64,000 nt of DNA, from positions 896,501 through 960,500 of the forward strand of contig NZ_AP022673.1 in assembly GCF_013374115.1 (NCBI RefSeq), written 5' to 3'. The stretch is from Sphingomonas sp. HMP9. Lineage in GTDB: Bacteria > Pseudomonadota > Alphaproteobacteria > Sphingomonadales > Sphingomonadaceae. Below the pieces are notes generated by a model. The model did no database searches, was not told where the DNA came from, and saw only the letters and a program-made list of their open reading frames with translations. A program made the position numbers and the translations under genes. This document shows positions 32,901 to 42,200 of the stretch, one piece after another (position 1 is the stretch's first letter; every line of letters begins with the position of its first letter).

Positions 32901-34283
32901 ATGGCATTTACCAGTTCGGTCGATCCGAAAGCCTACCGCGCGCTGTGGCGTTGGCATTTCTATGCCGGCCTTATCGTCGCGCCCTTCCTGCTGATCCTGG
33001 CCGTCACCGGCTCGATCTATTTGTTCAACGACGAGATCGACGATGCGCTGTATCCGGCGCAACGCTTCGTCGCGGTCCATGCGGTCCAGGTGCCGCCGTC
33101 ACTGATGATCCATGCCGCGTTGAAGGCTCATCCGGGGACAGCGACGCGCATCGACCTGCCGGGCGCGCCCGACCGTGCGGCGGTCGTCTTCGTGACGCCC
33201 GACCACGGCGAGCCGCTGCGCGTGGCAGTAGATCCGGGAACGAGCCATGTGCTCGGCGCGACGATCTATGCCCGCACGCTCGTCGGTTTTGCGGAGGCGA
33301 TACACGGATCGCTGACGCTCGGCACGGTCGGGGACCGGATCGTCGAGCTTGCCGCGTGCTGGGCGCTCGTCCTGATCGTGACCGGGCTGTATCTGTGGTG
33401 GCCGCGAGGACGCGGCGGGCTTGGCGGTATCGTCTATCCCCGGCTCAGCGCCAGTGGACGCCTGGTCTGGCGCGACCTGCACGCGGTGATCGGGGTCTGG
33501 TCGGTCGCCTTAATCGGGTTCCTGTTGCTGACCGGCCTCCCCTGGGCCGGTATCCAGGGCGAGCTGCTCAACCGCGGCACCGCGGCGCTCGGTATCGGTT
33601 ATCCCGCATCGAACCGCACGCAGAATACGCCGGTGAGCGTGTCGATGAAGACCGCGCTCGGCGAAGCACCCTGGACGATGGAACGCGCGCCGATGCCGAC
33701 AACCGCCGCGACGGCGGCACATGCCGGGCATGCGGGCCACGAGATGACGATGGCGGTCCGCGACGACGCGGCAGTGGCAGGGATCGACCGGATCGCAACC
33801 TCCGTGAGGCGCGACCACCATATCGCCGGTGCCTATCGCCTGTTCCTGCCAAGCGGCCCGACCGGCGTCTACACCGCCTACACCTATCCCGATCAGCCGC
33901 AGGGGCAGCGTACGCTGTACTTCGATCGCTGGACCGGCGGGCTGATCCGCGAAGTCGGCTACCCCGATTATGGCTGGGCGGCGAAGGCGATCGAGCTCGG
34001 CGTCCAGCTACACATGGGCAATTACTTCGGGCTCGCGAACCAGCTCGTGATGCTGACGACCTGCATCGCGATCGTGCTGCTGGTCATCAGCGGCGTCGTG
34101 ATGTGGTGGAAACGCCGCCCCAAGGGCCGCCTTGCCGCGCCCGCCCGCGTGCCCCCTACGAGGATCAAGGGCGCGGTCGCCATCCTGACCGCCGCAGGGG
34201 TGCTATTCCCGATTCTGGGGGTGTCGGTGATCGTGATCTTCCTGATCGACCGGCTGGTCCTGCTGTTTGTCGCGAAGCGATAG
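32901..34283 (+). CDS. PepSY-domain membrane protein (iron/siderophore reductase-like)
   Basis: A 460-residue inner-membrane protein. TM1 is the family-typical WRWHFYAGLIVAPFLLILAVTGSIYLF (residues ~15-45). PepSY domains occupy the periplasmic loop to ~150. TM2 (AACWALVLIVTGLYLWWPRG) and TM3 (VALIGFLLLTGLPWAG) follow. A large loop carries HAGHAGHEM, a possible metal-binding stretch, and TM4-5 lie at the C-terminus (CIAIVLLVISGVVMWWKRR, LFPILGVSVIVIFLIDRLVLLF). Such proteins accompany TonB receptors and are thought to reduce or release imported iron or copper. Here the receptor is only a remnant. It is convergent with bcsZ, 8 bp apart. Confidence 0.82.
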   Translation: MAFTSSVDPKAYRALWRWHFYAGLIVAPFLLILAVTGSIYLFNDEIDDALYPAQRFVAVHAVQVPPSLMIHAALKAHPGTATRIDLPGAPDRAAVVFVTPDHGEPLRVAVDPGTSHVLGATIYARTLVGFAEAIHGSLTLGTVGDRIVELAACWALVLIVTGLYLWWPRGRGGLGGIVYPRLSASGRLVWRDLHAVIGVWSVALIGFLLLTGLPWAGIQGELLNRGTAALGIGYPASNRTQNTPVSVSMKTALGEAPWTMERAPMPTTAATAAHAGHAGHEMTMAVRDDAAVAGIDRIATSVRRDHHIAGAYRLFLPSGPTGVYTAYTYPDQPQGQRTLYFDRWTGGLIREVGYPDYGWAAKAIELGVQLHMGNYFGLANQLVMLTTCIAIVLLVISGVVMWWKRRPKGRLAAPARVPPTRIKGAVAILTAAGVLFPILGVSVIVIFLIDRLVLLFVAKR

Positions 34284-34291
34284 CCGAACGA

Positions 34292-35383
34292 TCAGGGGAA
34301 CGCCGCGGCGAGGCATTGCAACGCCGCCGCGTAATAGTCGCTCGCGAGCGTACCGGGAGCCCGCGTACCGAGCGCGCGGCTCACTACCGCGCGACCACCC
34401 AGGGACAGCGGGTATTCGGCGGACTGCTCCGACACCACGTCGATCCAAGCCGGGATCCGTTCCACGGGCATCGATCGCCACCAGGTTCGAATCGGCTCGA
34501 CCAGTGCGGTCCGGCCCGACACGCTGGCGAACAGCGGCACGCGGATGGCGTCGAAGCCGAACCGTGGCGGCTTGTCCGCAGCCGGTGCGATCGCGCCGGT
34601 GTTCGAGACGTCGATCCAGTCGGTCGGCAGGCGGTGCGCGCCGAACCGCGCCGCGGCGATCAACGCCTCACCGTCGGTGATCACCCGCCGCCAGACCGCC
34701 GCGTTGCCGGTCTTCGCGAACAGATCGAGCGCGGGCCAAACATAGTAGCAGGGATTGATCGTCGTGCGCGCCGCCGTCGAGAACCCGTCCAGCCCCGGCA
34801 GCAGGAGCATCCGCCCGCCCACCGTCTTGACGAGTCTGGTGGATATCGCCTCGACGATAGCGCGCGACCGCGCGGCATAGCGGGGATCGCGCCAGCGGTT
34901 CGTCGCCTTCGCCAGCGCATAGGCGATGAGCAGGTCGCCATCGGTCGCGTTGTTGCGATCGGCAACGGGATTGGCGGAACGCGGGTCGTAACGCCAGACG
35001 TAGAGCGCAACGTCGGGACGAGCGAGTTTCGCTTCGGTCCAGCCAAGAATCTTGTCGAATGCAGCGCGGTCGCCGGCGGCCTGCGACAGCAACAGGCCAT
35101 AGCTCTGGCCTTCGCTGTGGCTGACGCCGCCATTGCCGTTATCGACGATCCGGCCGTCGTCGGCCATGAACCGTTGCTTAAAGACCGCCCAGTTCACGCC
35201 GTTCGCTGCGCCGGTCGCAGGCAGGGTCCCTGGTTCGATTGCCGCGCTGTTCTCGGTCGTGCTTTTCCCGGCCGCGGCGTTTTCTGTGGTAAGTGTTCGG
35301 TCGTCCGGTGCGCGTGCCTTGCTGCATCCGGCGATGGCCAGACCGGCCATTCCCGCCATGACGTGTCGACGATCAACGTCCAT
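34292..35383 (-). CDS. bcsZ: Endo-beta-1,4-glucanase of the cellulose operon (GH8, BcsZ)
   Basis: A 363-residue GH8 cellulase. It starts with a lipoprotein-type leader, MDVDRRHVMAGMAGLAIAGC, with an AGC lipobox at about residue 20; E. coli BcsZ is instead a soluble periplasmic protein. Catalytic Glu is in GVSHSEGQSYGLLL (~residue 90), and YVWRYDP, NNATDGDLLIAYAL and PCYYVWPALDLF line the cleft. BcsZ trims nascent cellulose and affects its export. It is the last gene of the leftward bcs operon; its start overlaps the bcsD-like gene by 11 nt. Confidence 0.9.
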   Translation of the reverse strand: MDVDRRHVMAGMAGLAIAGCSKARAPDDRTLTTENAAAGKSTTENSAAIEPGTLPATGAANGVNWAVFKQRFMADDGRIVDNGNGGVSHSEGQSYGLLLSQAAGDRAAFDKILGWTEAKLARPDVALYVWRYDPRSANPVADRNNATDGDLLIAYALAKATNRWRDPRYAARSRAIVEAISTRLVKTVGGRMLLLPGLDGFSTAARTTINPCYYVWPALDLFAKTGNAAVWRRVITDGEALIAAARFGAHRLPTDWIDVSNTGAIAPAADKPPRFGFDAIRVPLFASVSGRTALVEPIRTWWRSMPVERIPAWIDVVSEQSAEYPLSLGGRAVVSRALGTRAPGTLASDYYAAALQCLAAAFP

Positions 35384-35828
35384 GCTTCAGTCGTGCCTCC
35401 GTATCGCTCCACCACAGGGTGCGCGTCGTAAGATTGGCGCCGCTGCCGAGCGTATGCAACCAGGCGTCATAAGCTCCCTCCAGTAACGGCCTTAGGGTCT
35501 GTTCAGTTGCACCGCCGAGCACCGGCGCCAATCGCCGGGCAAAGCCGGTGTGCGTAATCAGCAGGCCGTCCTCGGCAAGCTCGAACCGCACTTCGCCGCA
35601 GTCATGCTCGCGCCACAGCCGGTTGATCGCCGCGGCGAGCGCCGCGATGTCCTGCGCGTCGCCGACCGGATGCGCCGCAGCGATCCGTGCGCCGACCGCG
35701 CGGAAGAATGCACGTCGCTGCGCGGTGGTGGCGCCGCCGCCGACCTCGGCAACGATGCTGCTCAGCAATAGCGAAGCGGCCGTGGTTTCGGTTGCGTTGT
35801 CGGTGGACCATTCAGTCATCGCGTTCAT
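35373..35828 (-). CDS. bcsD: Cellulose synthase accessory subunit D-like protein
   Basis: A 151-residue soluble protein. The BcsD pattern is recognisable: SLLLSSIVAEVGGGATTAQRRAFFRAVGARIAAAHPV at residues ~18-55, AALAAAINRLWREHDCGEVRFELAEDGLLITHTGF at ~63-98, and a C-terminal helix WLHTLGSGANL. In Komagataeibacter, BcsD forms a periplasmic octamer that bundles glucan chains. No signal peptide is visible here, as in the known family. Its ATG overlaps the bcsC stop (ATGA). The similarity is by eye, so the assignment leans on operon position too. Confidence 0.68.
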   Translation of the reverse strand: MNAMTEWSTDNATETTAASLLLSSIVAEVGGGATTAQRRAFFRAVGARIAAAHPVGDAQDIAALAAAINRLWREHDCGEVRFELAEDGLLITHTGFARRLAPVLGGATEQTLRPLLEGAYDAWLHTLGSGANLTTRTLWWSDTEARLKHGR

Positions 35829-38800
35829 TTGGCTCCCCCCAAGGACTGGCGCAATTCGAAAGTCGATCGGTAGTCGTCATACGTCCCGAACGTGTTGGCG
35901 CTGGCCGAGGCGCCGATCCGGGTGTTTGGGTTCAGGCGATAGAACAACGATCCATCCGCCGAAAAGGCGAAACCAGTGTTGCTCAGGCTATCATAGTAAG
36001 AGCGCACGTCGGTGTTTCGTGCTTTCAACGCATCGAGTTCGGCCTGTGCTGTTGGGTCGGTCGGATAGATCGGCGCGCGATCCTGTTCGAAGCTCTGATA
36101 GCCTGGCGCAACGCCCAGGCGCCCCTCCCACCGCGTCGAATTATACGCGTAGCGGATGGGCAGGCTCATGCTCAGGAAGCTTTGCGGGCTGAAATAGCCG
36201 CCATGCCCGTAGGTGAAGTAGTTCTGGTTGTTGTCGAACGCCTGCCAGTTGAGGTTGAGGCCGCCGGTCAGCGTCGAATGCCCGTCGCGGTACAGCGGCA
36301 AATAGCCCCCGGCGTTCGCCTGGTACCCGCGGTTCCTGCGGACGTTCTCGCCGGTATAGCGATAGCCGGAGACATCGGCGTAGACGCCAGTGCCTTCGTC
36401 ATCCCAGGAAAGCGAGGCACCGCCGCCAGTCCGCATGACCTGACCCCAGCGTTCGCCCGTGACGGGATCGCGCGTGCCGGCATAGGATACCACGCTGTCG
36501 GTGACGGGCTCGCGCTTCACCCAGCCTTGCGCCGACACCGTGCGCGAGATCTTGGGCTTGGCGGTGAAGCCCCACGTCACGTCGGTATTGTCGAACCCGA
36601 TCGGCGTCGACCCGACCTCGATCCGAACGCCGGGGCTGTCATACGAGGCGGCGACCGCGACGCCGGACGCATGCTGCGTATCCGCCTGGACCAGTTCGGA
36701 AGGCAATGCATTGACGATCCCTCTGGCCTCGGGCGTCGCATTGCGGCCGAACCGAGCAAGCGCAGAGCCGGTCGGGCGGCCGGAGTCGATCACGACCGGT
36801 GTTGCCGAGACGGAGACGCGGCCGCCAGCGACGCCGGTGGAGAGCGTCGCGGTACCCGACAATTCGCGCAGTTCGCTCAACCCGGTCTCGCCCGAGCGTT
36901 CGCGGAAGCCGAGCTTCATTTCCGCGCGTGGACCCGTGTCGTCGCTCAAACGCGCAATATCGTCGCGCAGGCGGATGAGCGTGGCATCGCCGCCAGCAAC
37001 GCCGGCCTGCGGCACCGCGCCGTTCGAGGACGCATAGCCGCCCGGCGCGGAGCCGCCCGGTGCAAAGGCTCCGGGCGAAAAAGCCGCCGGTGTCGGAACG
37101 CCCGTCGAGCCGGCGCCGTATCCGGGCGCCACAGTGAACGCCATCGGGGCCGAAGACCGTCCGGGCGTCGAAGCCGGGATCGGTCCTGCGCTGAGGGCGA
37201 ACGGGTTGGTGGCGACGATGGGTGCCTGTTCGGCTTGACGGAAGGGATTGCCCGAGCCCATGCCCGCGGCGAACGGATTGGCGCCGCTCAGCGGGGCACC
37301 TGTTCCGGAACGCGCGGCATAGGCAGCCTCGGCGCGACGCAAATAGCGTTTTGCCGCCCCTCGGTCGCCGCGGGCCTGCTCCATCTGCCCGGCAGCGGCG
37401 TAGATCTCGTAATCGTCCGGGTAGGCGGACAGCGCGCGGTCGACGGTCGCGGTGGCGACGTCGTGATTGCCGCCCGCACCTGCGCTGCCGATCAGGCCGA
37501 TCAGCGCGCCCTTGTCCCGCGGATTTGCCGCAAGCACCATCTGGTACGTCTGCGCCGCCTGCGAGGGCATGTTCCCCGACTGGTACAACCGACCGAGCGC
37601 GCCCAGCACGTCGGCATTGCCCGGCGCCGCGGTCCACGCCTGTTGCAGCAGGTCGAACGCCTGCGCGTTCTGACCGGCGAGCCGCATCCGGTCCGCCTGC
37701 GACGACGCCGCGATGCCCTCGAGCCGGGCAATAGCCGGCGCCGCGGACGCGGATCCGGCCGATGCCGTCCGCGCGCGATCGATCGCGCTGGCGACCGCGG
37801 CATCCTGCCCGGTCCGTGCCAGCACGCGGACGATCGGATCGTAATCCGCCGCCGTCGCCGGGCTCGCGGCGAGTGCGCGCTCGGCCAAGGGAACCGCCCC
37901 GGCCTGATCGCCCAGATCGTTCAGACCGCCCGCGATCGCTGCCATCGATGCAGCGCTCAGCGACGGGGTCGTACCGATCTGGCGCAGCGTCGCGATCGCT
38001 TCGCCGCCACGGCCCTGCGCCGCGATCGCCTTGGCGCGCGCCACGGCAGCGTCGACGGCGATCTGCGCCTCGAAACGGCGGATCGCCGGCGTCTTCTGCG
38101 CTTCGGTCAAGCGCGACAACAACGACGTCGCCTGCGCCTGCCGACCACGCTCGTTGTGGAGCATCGCCGCGGCGTAGAGCGCGTCGGCGGTACCGATCGT
38201 CTGGATCGACTGGATCAGCGCCTCCGCCTCGGGCGCGCGTCCCTGCCCGATCATGTACCGCGCATATTCGTAGCGGATCCACGGGTCCGCCGGATCGAGC
38301 ATCAGCCCGCGCTGGAACAGGGCATTCGCCTTGGCAGGATCGCCGTGCGTCGCGGCCTGCAACGCGTCGTTGCGCACCACGCGGCTTTCGAGCTGCGCCG
38401 GGCTGCCGCCGGCCGACCCCGCCTGGCGGGCCAGATCAGCCGAATCCGCATAGCGGCCCTGGCGTTCGTAGATGTCGGCCAGCAACGCCAGCGCGGGTCC
38501 GCGATCCTTGACGCCGGTACGTGCGAGCGCTTCGGCCTGGGCCTGCGCACCGACGACGTCGCCGGCCGCAAGCCGCGAACGCGCGTCGTCGAGCCCGGCG
38601 TAGAATTGCGCGGACGACAAGGCTTCCGACCAGCGCGCCCGGTTGCCGCGTGCCGAGGCTCGCGACAGGAGTTCGGCAGACTCTGCGAAACGCGACTGCC
38701 GCAACCGGACGACGCCAAGGCCCCCCGCCGCATCGGCATCGTTGCGGTTGCTGGCAAGCGCGGCCTCGAACTGGCGTTGCGCCTGCGCGAGATCGCCCTG

Positions 38801-39211
38801 GTCGAGCGAACGGAAACCCGCCGCGCGCGCATCCCCGCCGCGATCCGACGGTGTCGGTGCGGCTGCCCTGCGTGCCGGGGCCGGTACCGTGCGCGATGCG
38901 GTCGCTGGCGCGGGTCCGGGGCCGGTCATGCTCGCTGGAGCCTGCGCGGGCGCCGTGCTCGGTCGTGCGGCCGGTGCCGGCGCTGGTGCACTCGATGCCG
39001 ACAACGCGCGACGGGCTTCTGCGTTCGACGGATCGATCGCGAGCGCGCGGCGATACGCGGTCCGCGCCAGATCGGCGCGGCCTCGTGATTGCCAATACCG
39101 CCCCTGCTGGACGAGTGCGCCAACCCCGGCGACCTGTGCCACCACGGGCTGGACGAGGAGCGGCGACGCGATCCCCGCGGTCAGCAGCGCAATCGTCGTG
39201 AAACGGATCAT
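35825..39211 (-). CDS. bcsC: Cellulose export outer-membrane subunit BcsC (TPR + porin)
   Basis: A 1128-residue protein. A signal peptide ends near VVAQVAG (residue ~25). TPR helices run to ~640 (LVQQGRYWQSRGRADLARTAYRRALAIDPSNAEA and many later ones such as ALLADIYERQGRYADSADLARQ). An Ala/Pro-rich linker interrupts them at ~65-115. The C-terminal ~380 residues (from TLIRLRDDIARLSDDTGPRAEMKLG, ~747) form the BcsC barrel through which cellulose leaves the cell. An outer-membrane barrel ends at FELRQSLGGAK. It starts inside the bcsAB stop (ATGA). Confidence 0.92.
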   Translation of the reverse strand: MIRFTTIALLTAGIASPLLVQPVVAQVAGVGALVQQGRYWQSRGRADLARTAYRRALAIDPSNAEARRALSASSAPAPAPAARPSTAPAQAPASMTGPGPAPATASRTVPAPARRAAAPTPSDRGGDARAAGFRSLDQGDLAQAQRQFEAALASNRNDADAAGGLGVVRLRQSRFAESAELLSRASARGNRARWSEALSSAQFYAGLDDARSRLAAGDVVGAQAQAEALARTGVKDRGPALALLADIYERQGRYADSADLARQAGSAGGSPAQLESRVVRNDALQAATHGDPAKANALFQRGLMLDPADPWIRYEYARYMIGQGRAPEAEALIQSIQTIGTADALYAAAMLHNERGRQAQATSLLSRLTEAQKTPAIRRFEAQIAVDAAVARAKAIAAQGRGGEAIATLRQIGTTPSLSAASMAAIAGGLNDLGDQAGAVPLAERALAASPATAADYDPIVRVLARTGQDAAVASAIDRARTASAGSASAAPAIARLEGIAASSQADRMRLAGQNAQAFDLLQQAWTAAPGNADVLGALGRLYQSGNMPSQAAQTYQMVLAANPRDKGALIGLIGSAGAGGNHDVATATVDRALSAYPDDYEIYAAAGQMEQARGDRGAAKRYLRRAEAAYAARSGTGAPLSGANPFAAGMGSGNPFRQAEQAPIVATNPFALSAGPIPASTPGRSSAPMAFTVAPGYGAGSTGVPTPAAFSPGAFAPGGSAPGGYASSNGAVPQAGVAGGDATLIRLRDDIARLSDDTGPRAEMKLGFRERSGETGLSELRELSGTATLSTGVAGGRVSVSATPVVIDSGRPTGSALARFGRNATPEARGIVNALPSELVQADTQHASGVAVAASYDSPGVRIEVGSTPIGFDNTDVTWGFTAKPKISRTVSAQGWVKREPVTDSVVSYAGTRDPVTGERWGQVMRTGGGASLSWDDEGTGVYADVSGYRYTGENVRRNRGYQANAGGYLPLYRDGHSTLTGGLNLNWQAFDNNQNYFTYGHGGYFSPQSFLSMSLPIRYAYNSTRWEGRLGVAPGYQSFEQDRAPIYPTDPTAQAELDALKARNTDVRSYYDSLSNTGFAFSADGSLFYRLNPNTRIGASASANTFGTYDDYRSTFELRQSLGGAK

Positions 39212-42200
39212 GCCTTGTCCTCCGACCCGAGCCGGCGACGCTGCTGACGCACCAGCAGAAGATACAGCGGTCCTGCCAGCAGCAGCGCGATCAGCAGCCC
39301 GCTCAAGGCCATCAACAACGGTCGCTCGCTGAACCACCAGCCGATCCGCATCCAAACCGGCAGCGATCCCGACCAATAGGTCTGGCCGACCGCGAAGCTG
39401 CGCATGCCCTCGCCATTGGTCACCGACAGGTCGCCTTGCACCTGCGCGTTGATCCGCTGTTCGGCGAGACCCTGGACGAGTTCGGGCAGATCGGCGGTAT
39501 TGGTGCTCAACACCGCCACCACCGTCCGTGCCGCATCATAAGGCGAGCGGAAACTGACGAACCCGTCGAAACGCTCGGCCGTGGTCAGGAACGCGTTGGT
39601 CTCGCCGACATCGTTCGCACCATAGGGCGAGATCAGGCCGAAGACGCGCTCGACCGGCGTGCGCTCGGCCACGCGCAGGCTGCCATTCTCGATCCGCATC
39701 GGCGCACCGGCGAACAGCGCGGTCGCGCCCGCGGTCCGCGGAATGCCGATGACCAGCACGTCATGACCCTCGAGCCGGTCGCCATCGGCGGCCTGCGTGA
39801 CGGTCACGCCCGTCGTCGCGGCCCCCGTCGAGTCGCCGAAGCGCCCCATCATCGCGAGGAACGCCTCGACGATACCCAGGTCGGGCGAAGCGGGCACCAC
39901 GACGACGGTCTCGGCGAGGTCGGGGCTGATCGTGAACGGATAGCCTGCGTTCGCGAAGGTCGCCAGGCTCGGCATCCGCTGTGCATGATAGGCGTGCGTC
40001 AGGTCGATCGCGCTGTCGGGATCGATCGCGACGCGGACGTTCTCGGGCAATGTGCCCTCGCACCTCTTCTTGTTGCCGAGGATCAGGTTGTAATCGAAGA
40101 TCAGCTCGTTCTGGCCGAACAGATTATAGTTGGGCAGTTCGACTTTGGCGCGCGCCTGGCTCGACGACGCGCCGTCCTGACCGCCGATCAGCGCCGTCCA
40201 CCACGTCGCACCGGCCAACGGCAACGTCCTGAGATACTGGTTGTTGATCGAGATATCGAGCCGCGACGCGCGCCGATCGAGCCACGGCGCGGACGGATAG
40301 CGATAGCGCAGGTCGAGCGACGCGCCGCCCCGCGGCCAGAAGAACAGGTCGGGCGCGGTCCGGAACGCAGCCGTTAGCGGGCCTGGCGGAAGGCCGACGC
40401 CCTGCAACGCGCGGGGGTCCATGATTTCGCCCAGTTTGACGGCACGATCGGAGCGGAGCCAGCGCGGTGCGGCGTAGCGCGCATAGGTCGGGATACGGAC
40501 ACCGTCGAACGACGCCCCCGCACCACCGATCGTGCCGCGCCCGGTCGCGAGCGCCGCCGCGGCAAGCTTCAGCTCGCGCTCGTCGCGGCCCATCACCAGC
40601 AGCAGCTGGCCGAAACCATCGAACGGATTGCGCATCACCAGCGCCGATGGCCCGGTGATGTTCGGCACGTAGCTACCGACGCGCATGCCGGGACGCAGGA
40701 ATACGATCGCGTTGCCGCGCGGGATGCGGCCATAGCTCGGCTTGAACGCGAACCCGCGATAGCTGGCCAACTGCCCGAACCACGATGCGACACTGGCCGC
40801 GGCTTCGAGCTCGCCGTTGGAGGGCGCCGCGCCGAACACAAACGGCAGGTTGAGCGGCAGATTGTCCGCACGATCGAAGAACGGCGATGGCAGCCGGGCA
40901 AGGTCCGGTCCGAGCGGCAGTCGCTGGATCGTCAGGTCGAGCGCCGAACGCGTATTGCTGACGTTCGCCCAGAGCGAGCTGTGGAACGGGTCCTCGCAAT
41001 CGCGCGTGTAGTGGCCGATCAGGCGCAGGTTGAGCTGGTTGTCGCCCGGCAGGAACAGCGCGGGATTGACCGCCATGGTGAGTTGCTGGCCGCCGGCGCC
41101 GTCGGGCGTGAGCCGAACCGTGCGGACGACCTCGCCGTTCAGGATCACGACAAACTGGCTGAGATCGGGCAGCAAAGCCGGCGACCAGGCCAGCGCGAGC
41201 GTCAGGTTGGCCGCGGTCACGACCTCGTTGCTGCGAAGGCCGAACGGGATCGCGATCTCGCCGCGGGTGCCCGCAAGGCGGATCGCGCTACGGATACGCA
41301 GGTCGCGGAACGTGAGGCGTTCCTGGCGGATACCACCCGTCGTCTCGGGCGCCGATACCGGAACCACTGCCGCCTGCGCGGCCACAGGCTGCGGCAGGCC
41401 GACGCTCATCACCAGCGCGGCGGCGGCAAGCGATGCCGTCGCAGCCTTTAGCCGGCTCCGTTCGCGACGACGTTCCGCGCGGTTGATGCCGAGCAGGCGC
41501 TTCAGCGTGACGAGATCAACGACCAGAATGTCGCGGAGCGAGCGCAGGGTCGAGACCGGACGCCGCGGCGCCTCGGGCTCCCAAGCATCGTTGCGACCCA
41601 TGACGGCGCGGACGAGTTGACGTAATTGAAGCATGTCGAGTTCCAGAAACCGCATGGTGGCCATGGTCTTGTCGACGCGTAGCGTCTGGACCGGGAGCGT
41701 GAGGATCTCATCACCCATTGGCAACGCGACGTGCGTCACCGCGCGGTCCGCGAGCGTCACGCCGGGGGGCGCCGTAATCGCGAGCCCGCCCATCGACAGA
41801 TCGATCGTCTCCGAATCGACGACGTGGCCGTCGGCAAAATAGAGCGTCGCCGGCAACTGTACGGGGATGCGGATATATTCGCGGACCTGTCGCGTCTCGC
41901 GCGCGACCGACACGGCAGCGAGCAGGATGACGAGACTGAAGACCGCCCACACCGTGTTCAGCACCAGCGTATCGCCCTGGATGTTGAACAGGTGCGCGAA
42001 GAACACATATTTGACGACGCCGAACACTATCCCAAACAGCACCAGCCCGATGCAGATCAGGTGCGGACGCGCGGTCGCGGTATCGAAATGCGTCTTGTCG
42101 AGCAGCGAGCCCTTGTCAGTGACGTTGAACTTGCCGCCATGCGGCCGGAACAGCGTTACGACGGTCGGCCGGACGAGGTGGAACGCGAGGATCGTCTCGT

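Noticed and set aside
35687..39088. 1133-codon open frame antisense to bcsC
   Set aside because: Low-information Arg/Gly/Ala-rich translation; bcsC on the other strand has signal, TPR and barrel.
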